The notes below the pieces were generated by a model. The model ran no database searches and had not been told where the DNA came from. It was given only the letters and a program-made list of their open reading frames with translations. Shown here piece by piece: positions 24,011 through 32,623 of a stretch of DNA of 64,000 nucleotides (positions within the stretch are counted from its first letter, which is position 1; each line of letters opens with the position of its first letter). A program made the translations under genes and the position numbers. Source of the DNA: CAVVXX01 sp963707975 (GTDB lineage: Bacteria > Pseudomonadota > Alphaproteobacteria > Micropepsales > Micropepsaceae); assembly GCA_963707975.1 (NCBI GenBank), contig OY970177.1, positions 496,001-560,000 of the forward strand, given 5' to 3'.

Positions 24011-24763
24011 ATGGGCCTACTTGATACACCGAAAGTAGATGATGTTGCTCGTCACTTTCGTCACGCATTACGGGCGGCACACCGAGATGATTCACCGTAC
24101 CGTCATTGGCTATTAAGCGGGGTCTTTCCCGACAATTTGTGTGTTGGCATCCTAATGTTACCGATAGCACCTCCGACAATTGAGGACTGCGGTGGAGTGC
24201 GCGATAAGCATAATGACCAACGAACTTTTTTGACGCCCTCACTTCGCGCGCGTTTTCCCGTTTGTTCGGTTCTGGCTGATGCGTTGCAGCGCCCCGAGGT
24301 GGCTCACTCGTTTGGGGAAATCTGCGGCATCAGCGTTCGCGACAGCTTCCTGCGGGCAGAATATATCCAAGATACAGATGGAGCCTGGCTTGAGCCTCAT
24401 CGAGACATTCGGGAGAAGCTCTTTTCTATGGTTGTTTATCTCTGTACCGGTCCCGAAGCGAAGGATTGGGGTACCGACATTTATGATTCGCAACGCCAGT
24501 GGGTTGCTCGGACTTCCGCGAATTTCAATTCTGGAGTGATCTTCGTACCCGGAGTTGACACATGGCACGGCTTCGACCGTCGCCCAATAAATGGAGTACG
24601 ACGTTTATTAGAAGTAAATTATGTGAGCTCCAGCTGGCGTGATCGCAACCAGCTCGCTTTTCCTGATAGGCCAATTGTAGCTCAGGGTCCAACAATCCCC
24701 CTTCGTAGTACTAGTCAAAGGAATTGGGGCATACACGCGACAACCAATTCCGATATTCATTAA
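24011..24763 (+). CDS. 2-oxoglutarate/Fe(II)-dependent dioxygenase-like protein 2
   Basis: 250 residues with a clearer cupin-type dioxygenase core than its neighbour: DSFLRAEYIQDTDGAWLEPHRD gives the H-x-D metal pair, FSMVVYLCTGPEAKDWGTDIYD matches the second strand with W-G-x-D/E, and NSGVIFVPGVDTWHGFDRRP plus RRLLEVNYV gives the distal His and the Arg that holds 2-oxoglutarate. Sugar- or phytanoyl-like substrates are seen in relatives with this layout, but the substrate here is unknown. It starts 68 bases after dioxygenase 1 and ends 35 bases before the triple-Rid gene. Needs oxygen, though its operon appears FNR-controlled. Confidence 0.75.
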   Translation: MGLLDTPKVDDVARHFRHALRAAHRDDSPYRHWLLSGVFPDNLCVGILMLPIAPPTIEDCGGVRDKHNDQRTFLTPSLRARFPVCSVLADALQRPEVAHSFGEICGISVRDSFLRAEYIQDTDGAWLEPHRDIREKLFSMVVYLCTGPEAKDWGTDIYDSQRQWVARTSANFNSGVIFVPGVDTWHGFDRRPINGVRRLLEVNYVSSSWRDRNQLAFPDRPIVAQGPTIPLRSTSQRNWGIHATTNSDIH

Positions 24764-24798
24764 GCATAGCGACATCGATCATGGGGGCAGAGGCGTTC

Positions 24799-25959
24799 AT
24801 GAGTACAAAAAAGGCCTTCGCAAGTAGAAGTTTCTATAGTTCAAGTGGGGGAGCGGAGCACTTCATTTCTGTTAGTGCTCCTCAAGAATTTACTCTGACA
24901 GAACAAATCGAATTTATGCTTGAGCGATACGCTGAGGCGAGGCGCGCACTGAATCTCAATCCAGAAACTGCAGTTTTCAGGCGCATCTTTCTTAGTGATA
25001 TTCTGAACCAAGCGGCCGTCGTTCGAAATAGCAGCCTAGTGGATAATCCGCCAGAAGGGCCCGTCGCCATTTCGATCGTGCAACAGGCTCCATTGCCAAA
25101 TTCAAAACTTGCCTTGTTGGCATATCACATCGACTCCGCACCTCCGGTGTCTAAGTCACGCCTCTCACCCAAGAACATCCTCGTCGAGAAGGCCGGCTTG
25201 CGGCACCTTTGGAGCACCGGACTTTGCGCAAGCGAAAGTTGTTCACCCACGTCAGCAGTGGCGCAAACCCAGGAAATTTTCCAGGCTTTGATCAACACTC
25301 TTTCGACCCGAGGTGCCACTTTGCGTGATAATTGCGTTCGCACGTGGATCTACCTCAAAGACGTCGATGTGTTCTATCGGCCAATGGTCGATCAGCGCCG
25401 TGAGCTGTTCACGCGTGAGGGATTGACAGCAAATACGCACTACATCGCCAGTACAGGAATCGAAGGGGCTTGCGCACATCAGTATGATCTAGTGGCGTTA
25501 GATGCGTATTCCATGATCGATCTAATCCCACAACAGATTTCCTACCTTAATGATTTCAAGCACCTTTGCGCGACAAAGGACTACAACGTCACCTTCGAAC
25601 GGGGCGCGCGCATCAGCTACGCTGATCGCTCGCATTGTTATATTTCAGGAACGGCAAGCATTGATCGCGCTGGCAAGGTTATGCATCCGGGCAACGTTCT
25701 TCTCCAACTTGATCATGCCCTCGGCAACGTAGAGGCTTTATTGCATTCTGGCGTCGCCACTTTGCAGGACTTGATGTACTTATTAGTGTACCTACGCGAT
25801 CCGACGGATTTCGCGCCTGTTGATACATATCTCTCGAACCGCTTTCCCGACCTACCAACTATTATAGTTCAGGCGGCAGTCTGCCGACCCGACTGGTTGG
25901 TCGAAGTTGAAGGAGTGGCCGTGGTCGCGAACGATGCGGCGAGTATGCCAAACTTTTGA
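24799..25959 (+). CDS. protein with three tandem Rid (YjgF/YER057c) domains
   Basis: 386 residues from the ATG at 24799, chosen because AGAGG lies five bases ahead; earlier ATGs at 24781 and 24724 exist. Three Rid-like segments can be read: about 19-113 (IEFMLERYAEARRALNLNPE ... FRRIFLSDILNQAAV ... VAISIVQQAPL), about 137-240 (TQEIFQALINTLSTRGATLR, VRTWIYLKDVDVFYRPMVDQ) and about 275-376 (CYISGTASIDRAGKVMHPGN, NVEALLHSGVATLQDLMYLL, then VQAAVCRPDWLVEVEGVAVV). Only the third retains the Arg (residue 363) and Glu that RidA uses for imine hydrolysis. Chorismatases such as XanB2 and FkbO also carry paired Rid folds with a late Glu, so a chorismate-related reaction is an alternative. Confidence 0.72.
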   Translation: MSTKKAFASRSFYSSSGGAEHFISVSAPQEFTLTEQIEFMLERYAEARRALNLNPETAVFRRIFLSDILNQAAVVRNSSLVDNPPEGPVAISIVQQAPLPNSKLALLAYHIDSAPPVSKSRLSPKNILVEKAGLRHLWSTGLCASESCSPTSAVAQTQEIFQALINTLSTRGATLRDNCVRTWIYLKDVDVFYRPMVDQRRELFTREGLTANTHYIASTGIEGACAHQYDLVALDAYSMIDLIPQQISYLNDFKHLCATKDYNVTFERGARISYADRSHCYISGTASIDRAGKVMHPGNVLLQLDHALGNVEALLHSGVATLQDLMYLLVYLRDPTDFAPVDTYLSNRFPDLPTIIVQAAVCRPDWLVEVEGVAVVANDAASMPNF

Positions 25960-26025
25960 GCTAACGCGACTTCAACAAAGCCGCCAAAAATCCCTCTCAG
26001 TCCGCGACTCGTCCAATAATTACCC

Positions 26026-27039
26026 TCACATTACTGCATCGTTAGCCACTTGGTCCAAGTAGGCCGAAAGATTTCGACACCAGGCCCATTCTGTGAGCAA
26101 TCTCGAAATGAGCGGCCGGACGCTCTCATAGGGCAGTATGTCTCCGATGTTCCGCTTGTCCAATCGAATCACGTGGTAACCGACGCCTGACTTAATGGGC
26201 ACAGGCGAAATTTGTCCTTCCATTGCTCCATACAGGAATATCTCAACTTCTCGTGGCATTTGCCCCTGCACAATTGTTCCCAGATCACCGCCGTTCTTCT
26301 TTGAGTCACAGTCCGACCACCTGCGTGCTAATAATTCAAAGCGTTCAGGTGCCTTGACGAGTTCGCCAATTAACATTTCTGCGCGGCAGATGGCCCCGTC
26401 CCATGATAATTTATTACCCGGGTGGGCGGCCACCAATATCTGAGAAGCTTTGAATGAATCGCGGTTGCGAAATTGGTTTGAGTTGCTAGAATAGAAAGTC
26501 CGACAGGTCGCTTCGCCAGGACCGACACGTGGAACGTCTACATCAATCAGTGCCCTCATTACTGCTTCATTTTCACTCTCAAGTGCGGTGTCTAATCGTC
26601 CCTTGATTCCTCTATGCCTGGCTTTTTGCAATAACAATGTTTGGATCGTCATTGCGCTTGTGGCCTGAGAAACCGTTATTGAGCCATCCGTGTAATGTTT
26701 GTTGTCGGCCGCGGTGTGGAATTCGGATTGAGGGATTGCAGACTTCCCATAGTTCGCAGTCGCTATTAGCCGGCACACCTCAGCAATTCTTTTAGCGCCA
26801 AGGTCCAAAAATTGAGGAATTCCTGTATCAGTCGAGGCTCCAACGCTTTTTGAGCCCAAGTACGCCCGCACGCTCCAAATAGCACCATTTCTATCAAGTA
26901 TTTCGTCGTGACCTACACCTCGATAAGGCCATTTCACGACCTCTTTTTTCTGCTGGTCGCTATTGTCCTTGGTTACATCAGTCCTTGGATCGAGCACCTG
27001 CCAACAAGACTGATCAATGCGCAGTTCCCGTTTACTCAT
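26026..27039 (-). CDS. parvulin-type (PpiC) peptidyl-prolyl isomerase, NifM-like
   Basis: 337 residues from the ATG at 27039 (open to 27063). The C-terminal half has the parvulin core: SFKASQILVAA, ELVKAPERFELLARRWSDCDSKKNGGDLG, MPREVEIFLYGAMEGQISPV, SGVGYHVIRLDKR. No signal peptide is visible, so it acts in the cytoplasm, as NifM does; cytoplasmic PpiC proteins also occur in nitrate-reductase clusters and help mature metal enzymes. The N-terminal 170 residues resemble a SurA/NifM-type helical chaperone module. It converges on the triple-Rid gene and is divergent from the GNAT gene, with a perfect FNR box between. Confidence 0.82.
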   Translation of the reverse strand: MSKRELRIDQSCWQVLDPRTDVTKDNSDQQKKEVVKWPYRGVGHDEILDRNGAIWSVRAYLGSKSVGASTDTGIPQFLDLGAKRIAEVCRLIATANYGKSAIPQSEFHTAADNKHYTDGSITVSQATSAMTIQTLLLQKARHRGIKGRLDTALESENEAVMRALIDVDVPRVGPGEATCRTFYSSNSNQFRNRDSFKASQILVAAHPGNKLSWDGAICRAEMLIGELVKAPERFELLARRWSDCDSKKNGGDLGTIVQGQMPREVEIFLYGAMEGQISPVPIKSGVGYHVIRLDKRNIGDILPYESVRPLISRLLTEWAWCRNLSAYLDQVANDAVM

Positions 27040-27206
27040 TAATTGCCCTTTCGCCCTGCACAATGACGGCCGACACTTGGACTTGAGATTCTTAAACTGA
27101 GCAGCCTAGATCTTAAAACGGCTGCCGTGCGCAAGCTGATGTGCACCTTCAGCGCTCAGACCTCTCTAAGAAAGTCATCTTGCGCTGATTATGGCGAGAC
27201 CACTCA

Positions 27207-27220
27207 TTGATCTAGATCAA
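27207..27220. promoter_or_regulatory. perfect FNR box between the PpiC and GNAT genes
   Basis: TTGATCTAGATCAA, identical to the site at 23131-23144. It is centred about 68 bases before the GNAT start at 27282 and about 175 bases from the isomerase start, so the GNAT gene is the better-placed target. Confidence 0.75.
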
Positions 27221-27281
27221 TGTGCCAAAAAACTGATCGTCACAGGCTTCATGAATGTCTCATGTGAGGCCACAATTAAAA

Positions 27282-27797
27282 ATGGCAGAGCGGTTGGTTG
27301 CACATCGTTTGGACCAATCAATGATAGAGCGCGCATTCCCATTGGTAGCCGTTCTGTCGCCGGGTCTGACGCTGAGCCGTTGGAATGAATTCGCGAAGTC
27401 ATTCTTGGTGCCACGTGGTGGGACACAGTTACGCGGGTTCATAGGAATCCAGAATGTCGCCGGTTATATTCTTGGTCTATTTTCATTCGAAATACGGGGT
27501 GATCTTCAACAGAGGCGCACACTATCCATTGATAATATTGCCATTCCAAACATACCCGGCCGTACTCTGATATGGAGAGCGCTAACAGACGCAATTGAAG
27601 ATCTAGCCACTAAGAACGATTGCCGTCTGGTTTGTGCCGACTTGACAGGAAAGTCTGACCGATTGGACACGGACCGCAAGTGGATTGGCCTAGCGCTTGA
27701 ACGAGAAGGCTACCTGCGTGAGGAGAAGACTATCTTCCGGCGTCAAACAGCCAGGTCGAAACCGCCATTCCTATCCGTAGTTGGTCTTAGCGAGTAG
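27282..27797 (+). CDS. GNAT-like acetyltransferase
   Basis: 171 residues from the ATG at 27282; an ATG at 27255 is also in frame and neither has a strong ribosome site. The order of secondary structure fits GNAT: FIGIQNVAGYILGLFSFEIR (central strands), LSIDNIAIPNIPGRTLIWRA (the strand and pyrophosphate-binding turn, degenerate here), ALTDAIEDLATKNDCRLVCA, and a closing LEREGYLREEKTIFRR. The acetyl-CoA loop Q/R-x-x-G-x-G/A is poorly conserved (IPGRTL), so I cannot be sure it is active. It sits just before the fnr gene (67-base gap). Confidence 0.6.
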   Translation: MAERLVAHRLDQSMIERAFPLVAVLSPGLTLSRWNEFAKSFLVPRGGTQLRGFIGIQNVAGYILGLFSFEIRGDLQQRRTLSIDNIAIPNIPGRTLIWRALTDAIEDLATKNDCRLVCADLTGKSDRLDTDRKWIGLALEREGYLREEKTIFRRQTARSKPPFLSVVGLSE

Positions 27798-27864
27798 CGG
27801 GGGCCCATTAGGGTGATCGCCTGGGACTCGAATCTCAAGTAAGCTCAGAGTAGTGAGTTAGCGA

Positions 27865-28593
27865 GTGGGTATAGTGGTGGATATACAGACGCGCTCCTTG
27901 CATTCAGGTGACCCATGTGGATCTTGCCAGGCGCGCGAGGTGTCTGCCTGTCGGTCACTTAACGCGGAAGAGCAACATCGCCTCACCTCAATCATGCGGA
28001 TTGTTCGTATTGGACCACGTCGCATGATCTTTGAGGAAACTGCTCCCGCAAGTTATGTCTTCAATGTAAAAAATGGTGCGGTTAAGACCTACAAGTTATT
28101 GCCAGATGGTCGACGTCAGATTACGGGGTTTCTATTCCCAGGTGATTTTCTAGGACTTGTTCATAATGAGGTGTATGTCTATAGCGCAGAGGCGCTAGTG
28201 GCGACCGAGCTATGTCGATTTCCACGCCGAAAATTTGAAGCATTACTTGAGGAGTTGCCAAAGCTTGGGCAGCGATTACTGGTCATGGCCTCGCACGAAT
28301 TGTCAGCGGCACAGGACCGGATGATGCTTTTGGGACGCAGAACGGCGCGCGAGCGGGTCGTGTCGTTCGTTCTAATGCTGTCGCAAGCGGCCGATCGCCG
28401 CGGCCAGCAAAATAACCCAGTCGTCCTTCCGATGCCCCGTGGGGATATCGCGGACTACCTCGGCCTCACAATCGAAACGGTGAGCCGCACATTGACTCAC
28501 TTAAAAGTGGAAAAATTAATCAAGCTGCCAAGCGATGACAGAATTGAACTCTTACAACGTGCTGAGTTGCGCGAAATAACCAATCACTTCTAG
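27865..28593 (+). CDS. fnr: FNR-type oxygen-sensing transcription regulator (Crp/Fnr family)
   Basis: 242 residues. Cys18, Cys21, Cys29 (PCGSCQAREVSAC) and Cys117 (ATELCRF) stand almost exactly where E. coli FNR has its four 4Fe-4S ligands (20, 23, 29, 122), so it should sense oxygen directly. The cyclic-nucleotide-like barrel (FNVKNGAVKTYKLLPDGRRQ, FLFPGDFLG) is followed by the dimer helix and a helix-turn-helix RGDIADYLGLTIETVSRTLT, whose E-x-V-S-R recognition helix predicts TTGAT-N4-ATCAA. Such sites occur across this window, including two perfect ones in the flanking block, making this the likely local regulator. An insertion sequence begins 18 bases after the stop. Confidence 0.92.
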   Translation: MGIVVDIQTRSLHSGDPCGSCQAREVSACRSLNAEEQHRLTSIMRIVRIGPRRMIFEETAPASYVFNVKNGAVKTYKLLPDGRRQITGFLFPGDFLGLVHNEVYVYSAEALVATELCRFPRRKFEALLEELPKLGQRLLVMASHELSAAQDRMMLLGRRTARERVVSFVLMLSQAADRRGQQNNPVVLPMPRGDIADYLGLTIETVSRTLTHLKVEKLIKLPSDDRIELLQRAELREITNHF

Positions 28594-28610
28594 CTTGATT
28601 TTACTTGTCT

Positions 28611-29723
28611 TGTGTGCACCGAAAACCTCATCCGCATGAATTTAGCTGGATTCGCGATGTAGGGCGACACGGGCCATGATCTTGGCCGATGGTTGGAATT
28701 CTTCTCGCCATCTTTTCTCTCATCCTGGATGCATTCAAGCCCCGGGCTCGGCTTGAAGCCGAACTTATCGTTCTACGCCACGAGATAAGTGTCTTGTTAC
28801 GAACCAAAAGATCTCGGGTACAGCTGACGAATGCCGATCGCACTTTCCTGGTTTGGATTTATCGACTTTTCCCGACGATACTTGACACTCGGCGGATCGT
28901 CCGTCCGGAGACCATCATCCGATGGCATCGCCAAAGATTTCGCGCCTATTGGCGATGGAGATCCCGTGGTCGCTACGGGCGACCCTGGATACATCGCGAA
29001 ATGCGCGAGCTTATCAAGCGGATGCGCGCTGAGAACCCACTCTGGGGTGCGCCGCGCATTCACGGTGAATTGCTGAAGCTCGGCTTCGCCGTCGCGCAAT
29101 CCACTGTGACAAAATACATGGGTCGCGGCAGAAATGGTGGCGGCGGACAATCGTGGAAGACATTTCTGCACAATCAGGCCGATGGCATTGTCTCAATCGA
29201 CCTGTTTAGCGTTACGACACTCCGCTTCGAGCAGCTCTATGCCTTCGTCATCTTGAGCCATGCGCGACGGAGGATCGCATTCCTCACAGCGACGGGACAC
29301 CCAGCTGGGCTATGGCTCGCTCAGCAGTTGACCGAAGCATTTCCCTGGCAGACTGCACCCAAGGTCTTAATACGCGACAACGATGCTAAGTTTTGCCCTG
29401 TCTTTGAGCGTCGTATTCGCGCCATGGGCATCCGCGATCACCCCGTCGCGTTTCGCTCTCCGTGGCAGAATGGCTACGCGGAGCGCGTTATCGGATCGAT
29501 CCGTCGTGAATGCCTAGATCATATGATCCTGGTCAACGAGACCCATTTGCGCCACGTGCTGTCTACTTACGCCAACTACTACAACAATGCGCGCACCCAT
29601 CGCTCACTGTTGAAAGACGCACCCAATCACAGGCCAGTCGAATGCACCGGCTCCATCACAGCCCGTCCCATCCTTGGTGGATTGCATCACATATACGCAA
29701 GAATCTAATATTCGGTACACACA
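28611..29723 (+). mobile_element. 1113-bp insertion sequence, copy 1
   Basis: Ends TGTGTGCACCGAA (28611-28623) and its imperfect inverse TTCGGTACACACA (29711-29723). Contains one transposase frame. A second copy of the same length and orientation lies at 35785-36897. No clear target duplication is visible at the edges. Confidence 0.85.
28689..29708 (+). CDS. DDE integrase-core transposase, copy 1
   Basis: 339 residues in a single frame. N-terminal helices with AELIVLRHEISVLLRTKRSR, a middle GAPRIHGELLKLGFAVAQST helix-turn-helix-like part, then the rve catalytic core: first Asp in DGIVSIDLFSV, second in LIRDNDAKFC, and Glu in AERVIGSIRRECLDH. Integrase-core element related to the IS3/IS481 type, but with one frame instead of two. 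Compared with copy 2, residues about 110-260 are identical while the C-terminal 60 residues differ at many places, so the copies are mosaic. It follows fnr directly. Confidence 0.88.
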   Translation: MVGILLAIFSLILDAFKPRARLEAELIVLRHEISVLLRTKRSRVQLTNADRTFLVWIYRLFPTILDTRRIVRPETIIRWHRQRFRAYWRWRSRGRYGRPWIHREMRELIKRMRAENPLWGAPRIHGELLKLGFAVAQSTVTKYMGRGRNGGGGQSWKTFLHNQADGIVSIDLFSVTTLRFEQLYAFVILSHARRRIAFLTATGHPAGLWLAQQLTEAFPWQTAPKVLIRDNDAKFCPVFERRIRAMGIRDHPVAFRSPWQNGYAERVIGSIRRECLDHMILVNETHLRHVLSTYANYYNNARTHRSLLKDAPNHRPVECTGSITARPILGGLHHIYARI

Positions 29724-29749
29724 AGGATCATAGGGATCATTAATGGACT

Positions 29750-29962
29750 TTACCGGCGGGTGAGAATGTACGACACAACAAGGCCCGCTGTCCAAGTGGC
29801 TGCGGCAGGCACCAAGATGAAAAGCGCAATTATAACGAAACTTGGCCCCGTCGCCGGCTCATCGGACGAGAGCACCATCAAGAAAACGCCACTGCAAATG
29901 CCCCAGGTGACGGCCGCAATACAACAGCAAACGTAGACAGCTTTCCCAATCTGAGCGTCCAT
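29750..29962 (-). CDS. small two-helix membrane protein
   Basis: 70 residues from the ATG at 29962 (MDAQIGKAVYVC...), frame open to 30022. Two hydrophobic helices, VYVCCCIAAVTWGICSGVFL (about 9-28) and FVIIALFILVPAAATWTAGL (about 42-61), joined by a short polar loop. No family recognised. It lies just inside insertion sequence copy 1, next to an IS3 remnant, so it may be passenger DNA of the composite structure. Confidence 0.5.
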   Translation of the reverse strand: MDAQIGKAVYVCCCIAAVTWGICSGVFLMVLSSDEPATGPSFVIIALFILVPAAATWTAGLVVSYILTRR

Positions 29963-30085
29963 GGGCGACCCACCAAAGTGAGTGGATGCTATCCTAACAC
30001 ATGTTTGCTCGCACTTCCACAAGTCAAATGTCAGGACTGACCTGCCACTGAACTTTCATCCGTCGGCGATTAGAGCCTCGGCAGT

Positions 30086-30239
30086 TTATACGCCGTGCGG
30101 CGCGGGTTGAGCAACCGGCCTGAGCGCGGAGCCATTGAGGAGCGCAGCGCGATGGCCGGTTGCGGTTAGGTGAGCGGCAAAAGCCGCCGGTGTTCGGTAC
30201 TCAAGCGAGGAATGCGGGCGGGCGTTGTTGAGGGCAATT
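30086..30239 (-). pseudogene. 3' fragment of an IS3-type transposase
   Basis: Minus-strand frame reads NARPHSSLEYRTPAAFAAHL, then TATGHRAALLNGSALRPVAQ before a TAA at 30086-30088. The N-A/T-R-P-H-S-S-L-x-Y-R-T-P words are the standard C-terminal signature of IS3-family OrfB. Everything upstream is missing: the fragment stops where the membrane cytochrome gene ends (30239). A long inverted repeat, GCAACCGGCC...GGCCGGTTGC, lies within it and could act as a terminator for that gene. Confidence 0.8.
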
Positions 30240-31057
30240 TAAGTGTTGTTGGGAAGGTCACCGCCAAATCGTTCTAGAACGATCCGTGACGGTTTGTAGA
30301 ACCAAAGCTGGTACATCGTCACAACCCACATGAAGGCGAAGCATGCTCCCATTATCATGCCGCCACCGATCACGCCCCAGGCGAACGGATGGAAAATCTT
30401 GATCAAATACCAGGAACTTATATCCGTCGCGATGGCGAGGAATGGCACCGCAATGACTGCGCACTTGAGCCATTTGGGCCGCACATAAGCGTGGCTGAAC
30501 ATCAGTCCCATGATGAAGAAGATGAAGCCTATCCCGAACAGATGAATGTGCGACACAAGAACCAGCGTGGCGTTCGAGGGGCCAATATCCATTCTAATCA
30601 CATTTTTAAATTCGTCAAAACTGGAAAAATTCGGGATATGCGGGTTGCTGCCATCATGGCATATCATACAGCGGTCCGCGATAATTGGTTTGATATTGCT
30701 TTCGAAGCCCTCGGGTGATGCGCCGTTCGCCAGCCAGGCGAGGATGGTGGTCCGTTCCTCTTGTGGCAGCATGTTGCGCATAGGACCGTTCAATGCCGAC
30801 TCCAGAACCGTGCCCTGTCCGGAACCGCTATAGCCGACGACAATGTCCTGATAGGTCAGCATGTTCGGGGATCCACCGGCCCGTCCAGCATAAGTAAAAA
30901 AAATATTCGTCAAAGCGAACAGGTAGCCCATCCCTAACAGGAGAAGGGTCGCCGTGAACAAGACGCGCTGGCTGTACGGCATCTCGGAATAATGGTGAAA
31001 CAGCCGGTGCGACGATGGATCGCTCATGGTCGATTCGTTCAGATTTTTACCACTCAC
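30239..31057 (-). CDS. membrane-anchored monohaem c-type cytochrome protein
   Basis: 272 residues from a GTG at 31057 that has AGGA eight bases ahead; an ATG at 31027 is an alternative. One N-terminal helix (VLFTATLLLLGMGYLFALTN), a periplasmic part with a single haem motif CMICH (in IADRCMICHDGSNPH), and three C-terminal helices (SHIHLFGIGFIFFIMGLMFS, VIAVPFLAIATDISSWYLIK, WGVIGGGMIMGACFAFMWVV). Conserved-looking His residues in the helices could bind quinol-side haem, but that is a guess. First in a run of cytochromes carried between two insertion sequences. Exact family unknown to me. Confidence 0.72.
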   Translation of the reverse strand: MSGKNLNESTMSDPSSHRLFHHYSEMPYSQRVLFTATLLLLGMGYLFALTNIFFTYAGRAGGSPNMLTYQDIVVGYSGSGQGTVLESALNGPMRNMLPQEERTTILAWLANGASPEGFESNIKPIIADRCMICHDGSNPHIPNFSSFDEFKNVIRMDIGPSNATLVLVSHIHLFGIGFIFFIMGLMFSHAYVRPKWLKCAVIAVPFLAIATDISSWYLIKIFHPFAWGVIGGGMIMGACFAFMWVVTMYQLWFYKPSRIVLERFGGDLPNNT

Positions 31058-31155
31058 GATCTATATCCTGTCCACGGCAGATTATGCAATTTCCTGCTAC
31101 GCAGCTTCTATTTTAGTCAAGGGTTTTACGGTTATATCCTCGGATCGAATTTCGC

Positions 31156-32448
31156 TTATCGGGCCGCCGTCGGCACGAAGATGACGCTCCGCGCTTTCTG
31201 ATGCGCGTAATACGCGGCTAGATTCTTTATATCGTTCTCCGACAGCACAGCGGTCATTGCCGTCATCTCAGGGCTTTGACGCACCCCCGATTTATAGGCA
31301 TTCAATACCTTCTCCAGATAGTCCTCGCGCTGGGCGGCCAGGGCCGGTCGGGTCGGATCGGTGCTATTGCCGTTAACGCCATGGCAGAGTTCGCACCGCT
31401 TCACCCATTGGGCGGTGGTCAGCGACATGCGCACATTTGGTCGCTGCGGCTGCAGGCTCGCATAGTAGGTTGCCAAATTCTTGATAGCACTGTCATTAAG
31501 TCCCGCCGCCAGACCTTTCATCGTTGCGTCGCGGCGCGAGCCGTTCTGATAGCCGTGCAGCGCCGCAACCAGGTACTGGGCGTCCTGGCCGGCTAGGCTC
31601 GGCGTCGCGGGATTACCGCTGACACCTCGGGCGCCGTGGCAGCTGGCGCAGACGGTCGCGAGGGCTTGGCCCGTCGCCGGGCTGCCCGCTGTGGCAGCGG
31701 TTTGCGCTCGCTTCGGCTGTTGCAGCGCGTAGAACAGCGCGATGTTGTTCATATTAACGTCGGTCACCGCGGCGATCATGGCCTTCATGGTATCGTTTTT
31801 CCGTTGGCCGTTCTTGTAGGCGGTCATAGCGGCGACGAGGTATTTTGGATCCTGCCCAACCAAGTTCGGTATGCCAGCCGTCTTGCTGATGCCGATCTCG
31901 CCATGACAACCGGCGCAGGCAACCGAGGCAGCCTTGCCGGCCTGCAACGGATCGGCGTTTTTCTTGTCATTGCTCGCAGCAGCTGGTTGAGCAGGATCCA
32001 GGCTGGAATAATACACCACAACCTTAATTAAGGCATCGGTGCTGAGGAATTTGATGGTATCATTCATCAGTTTGTTGTTGCGAGCGCCCGATACATAGGC
32101 GCGCAGTTCGCGGAAGAGATAGACGGCGCGTTGGCCAGCCAGATTGGGCACGCCAGCAGTCGTGCTGATTCCCGCAGCGCCGTGACATTTCGAGCAGGTG
32201 GCCTGCGCAAGGCTCTTGCCTTCTTCGATTTCCGTCACATTGGCATTGAGCACATGGAGCTCATCACCGCTGCCGGGTTGGTTTGCCGTACTTTGGGCGA
32301 GTGCGCCCGGGGAACCGCCCATCCAGAACGCGATTGCAAGCACGCCTGCCGCAATGATCGAGATCGTGAGGGACAATCGTGCGCCGAACCGTATTATTAC
32401 GATCCCGGCGCCCCTGACAGTCTCTGTGCAAGAGATTGAGTCTCTCAT
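31156..32448 (-). CDS. tetrahaem c-type cytochrome made of cytochrome c553-like repeats
   Basis: About 430 residues from the ATG at 32448 (AGGGA six bases ahead). Signal segment LTISIIAAGVLAIAFWMGG...ALAQ. Four haem motifs, CSKCHGAAG, CAGCHGEIG, CASCHGARG and CELCHGVNG, each followed 25-45 residues later by a P-x-L-A/V-G/A-Q block and a Y-x-x-G-x-R word, so the protein is four tandem class I domains. It would shuttle electrons in the periplasm, probably anchored by the uncleaved helix. A shorter paralogue with the same plan lies at 34553-35692. Downstream, after 98 bases, is the membrane cytochrome gene. Confidence 0.85.
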   Translation of the reverse strand: MRDSISCTETVRGAGIVIIRFGARLSLTISIIAAGVLAIAFWMGGSPGALAQSTANQPGSGDELHVLNANVTEIEEGKSLAQATCSKCHGAAGISTTAGVPNLAGQRAVYLFRELRAYVSGARNNKLMNDTIKFLSTDALIKVVVYYSSLDPAQPAAASNDKKNADPLQAGKAASVACAGCHGEIGISKTAGIPNLVGQDPKYLVAAMTAYKNGQRKNDTMKAMIAAVTDVNMNNIALFYALQQPKRAQTAATAGSPATGQALATVCASCHGARGVSGNPATPSLAGQDAQYLVAALHGYQNGSRRDATMKGLAAGLNDSAIKNLATYYASLQPQRPNVRMSLTTAQWVKRCELCHGVNGNSTDPTRPALAAQREDYLEKVLNAYKSGVRQSPEMTAMTAVLSENDIKNLAAYYAHQKARSVIFVPTAAR

Positions 32449-32455
32449 CATTTCC

Positions 32456-32623
32456 CTATGATGCCGATCTACGGGCGAGGCCCGATGGCGTGTTGAGATG
32501 GGACCGGCTAACGATGGCACTCATATATCTTTTGCTGCCTTTGCTGACAATCAACGGTCCGTCTTCGGAAATCGTGAACTCAAAACCGTTGATGATCGAA
32601 TTCCCTTTCTGGGTCCGGAGCCT
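32456..32623 (-). pseudogene. C-terminal remnant of an unknown gene cut by the IS5-type element
   Basis: A minus-strand frame coming out of the IS end reads GFEFTISEDGPLIVSKGSKR, YMSAIVSRSHLN and ends at 32456, eight bases before the tetrahaem cytochrome start. It looks like the tail of a gene that once preceded the cytochrome and was truncated by the insertion. I do not recognise it, and no continuation is seen on the other side of the IS. Confidence 0.3.

Noticed and set aside
30130..30180. GCAACCGGCC...GGCCGGTTGC inverted repeat as a separate repeat family
   Set aside because: It lies within the IS3 transposase fragment and only one copy was noticed, so it is noted there as a possible terminator.
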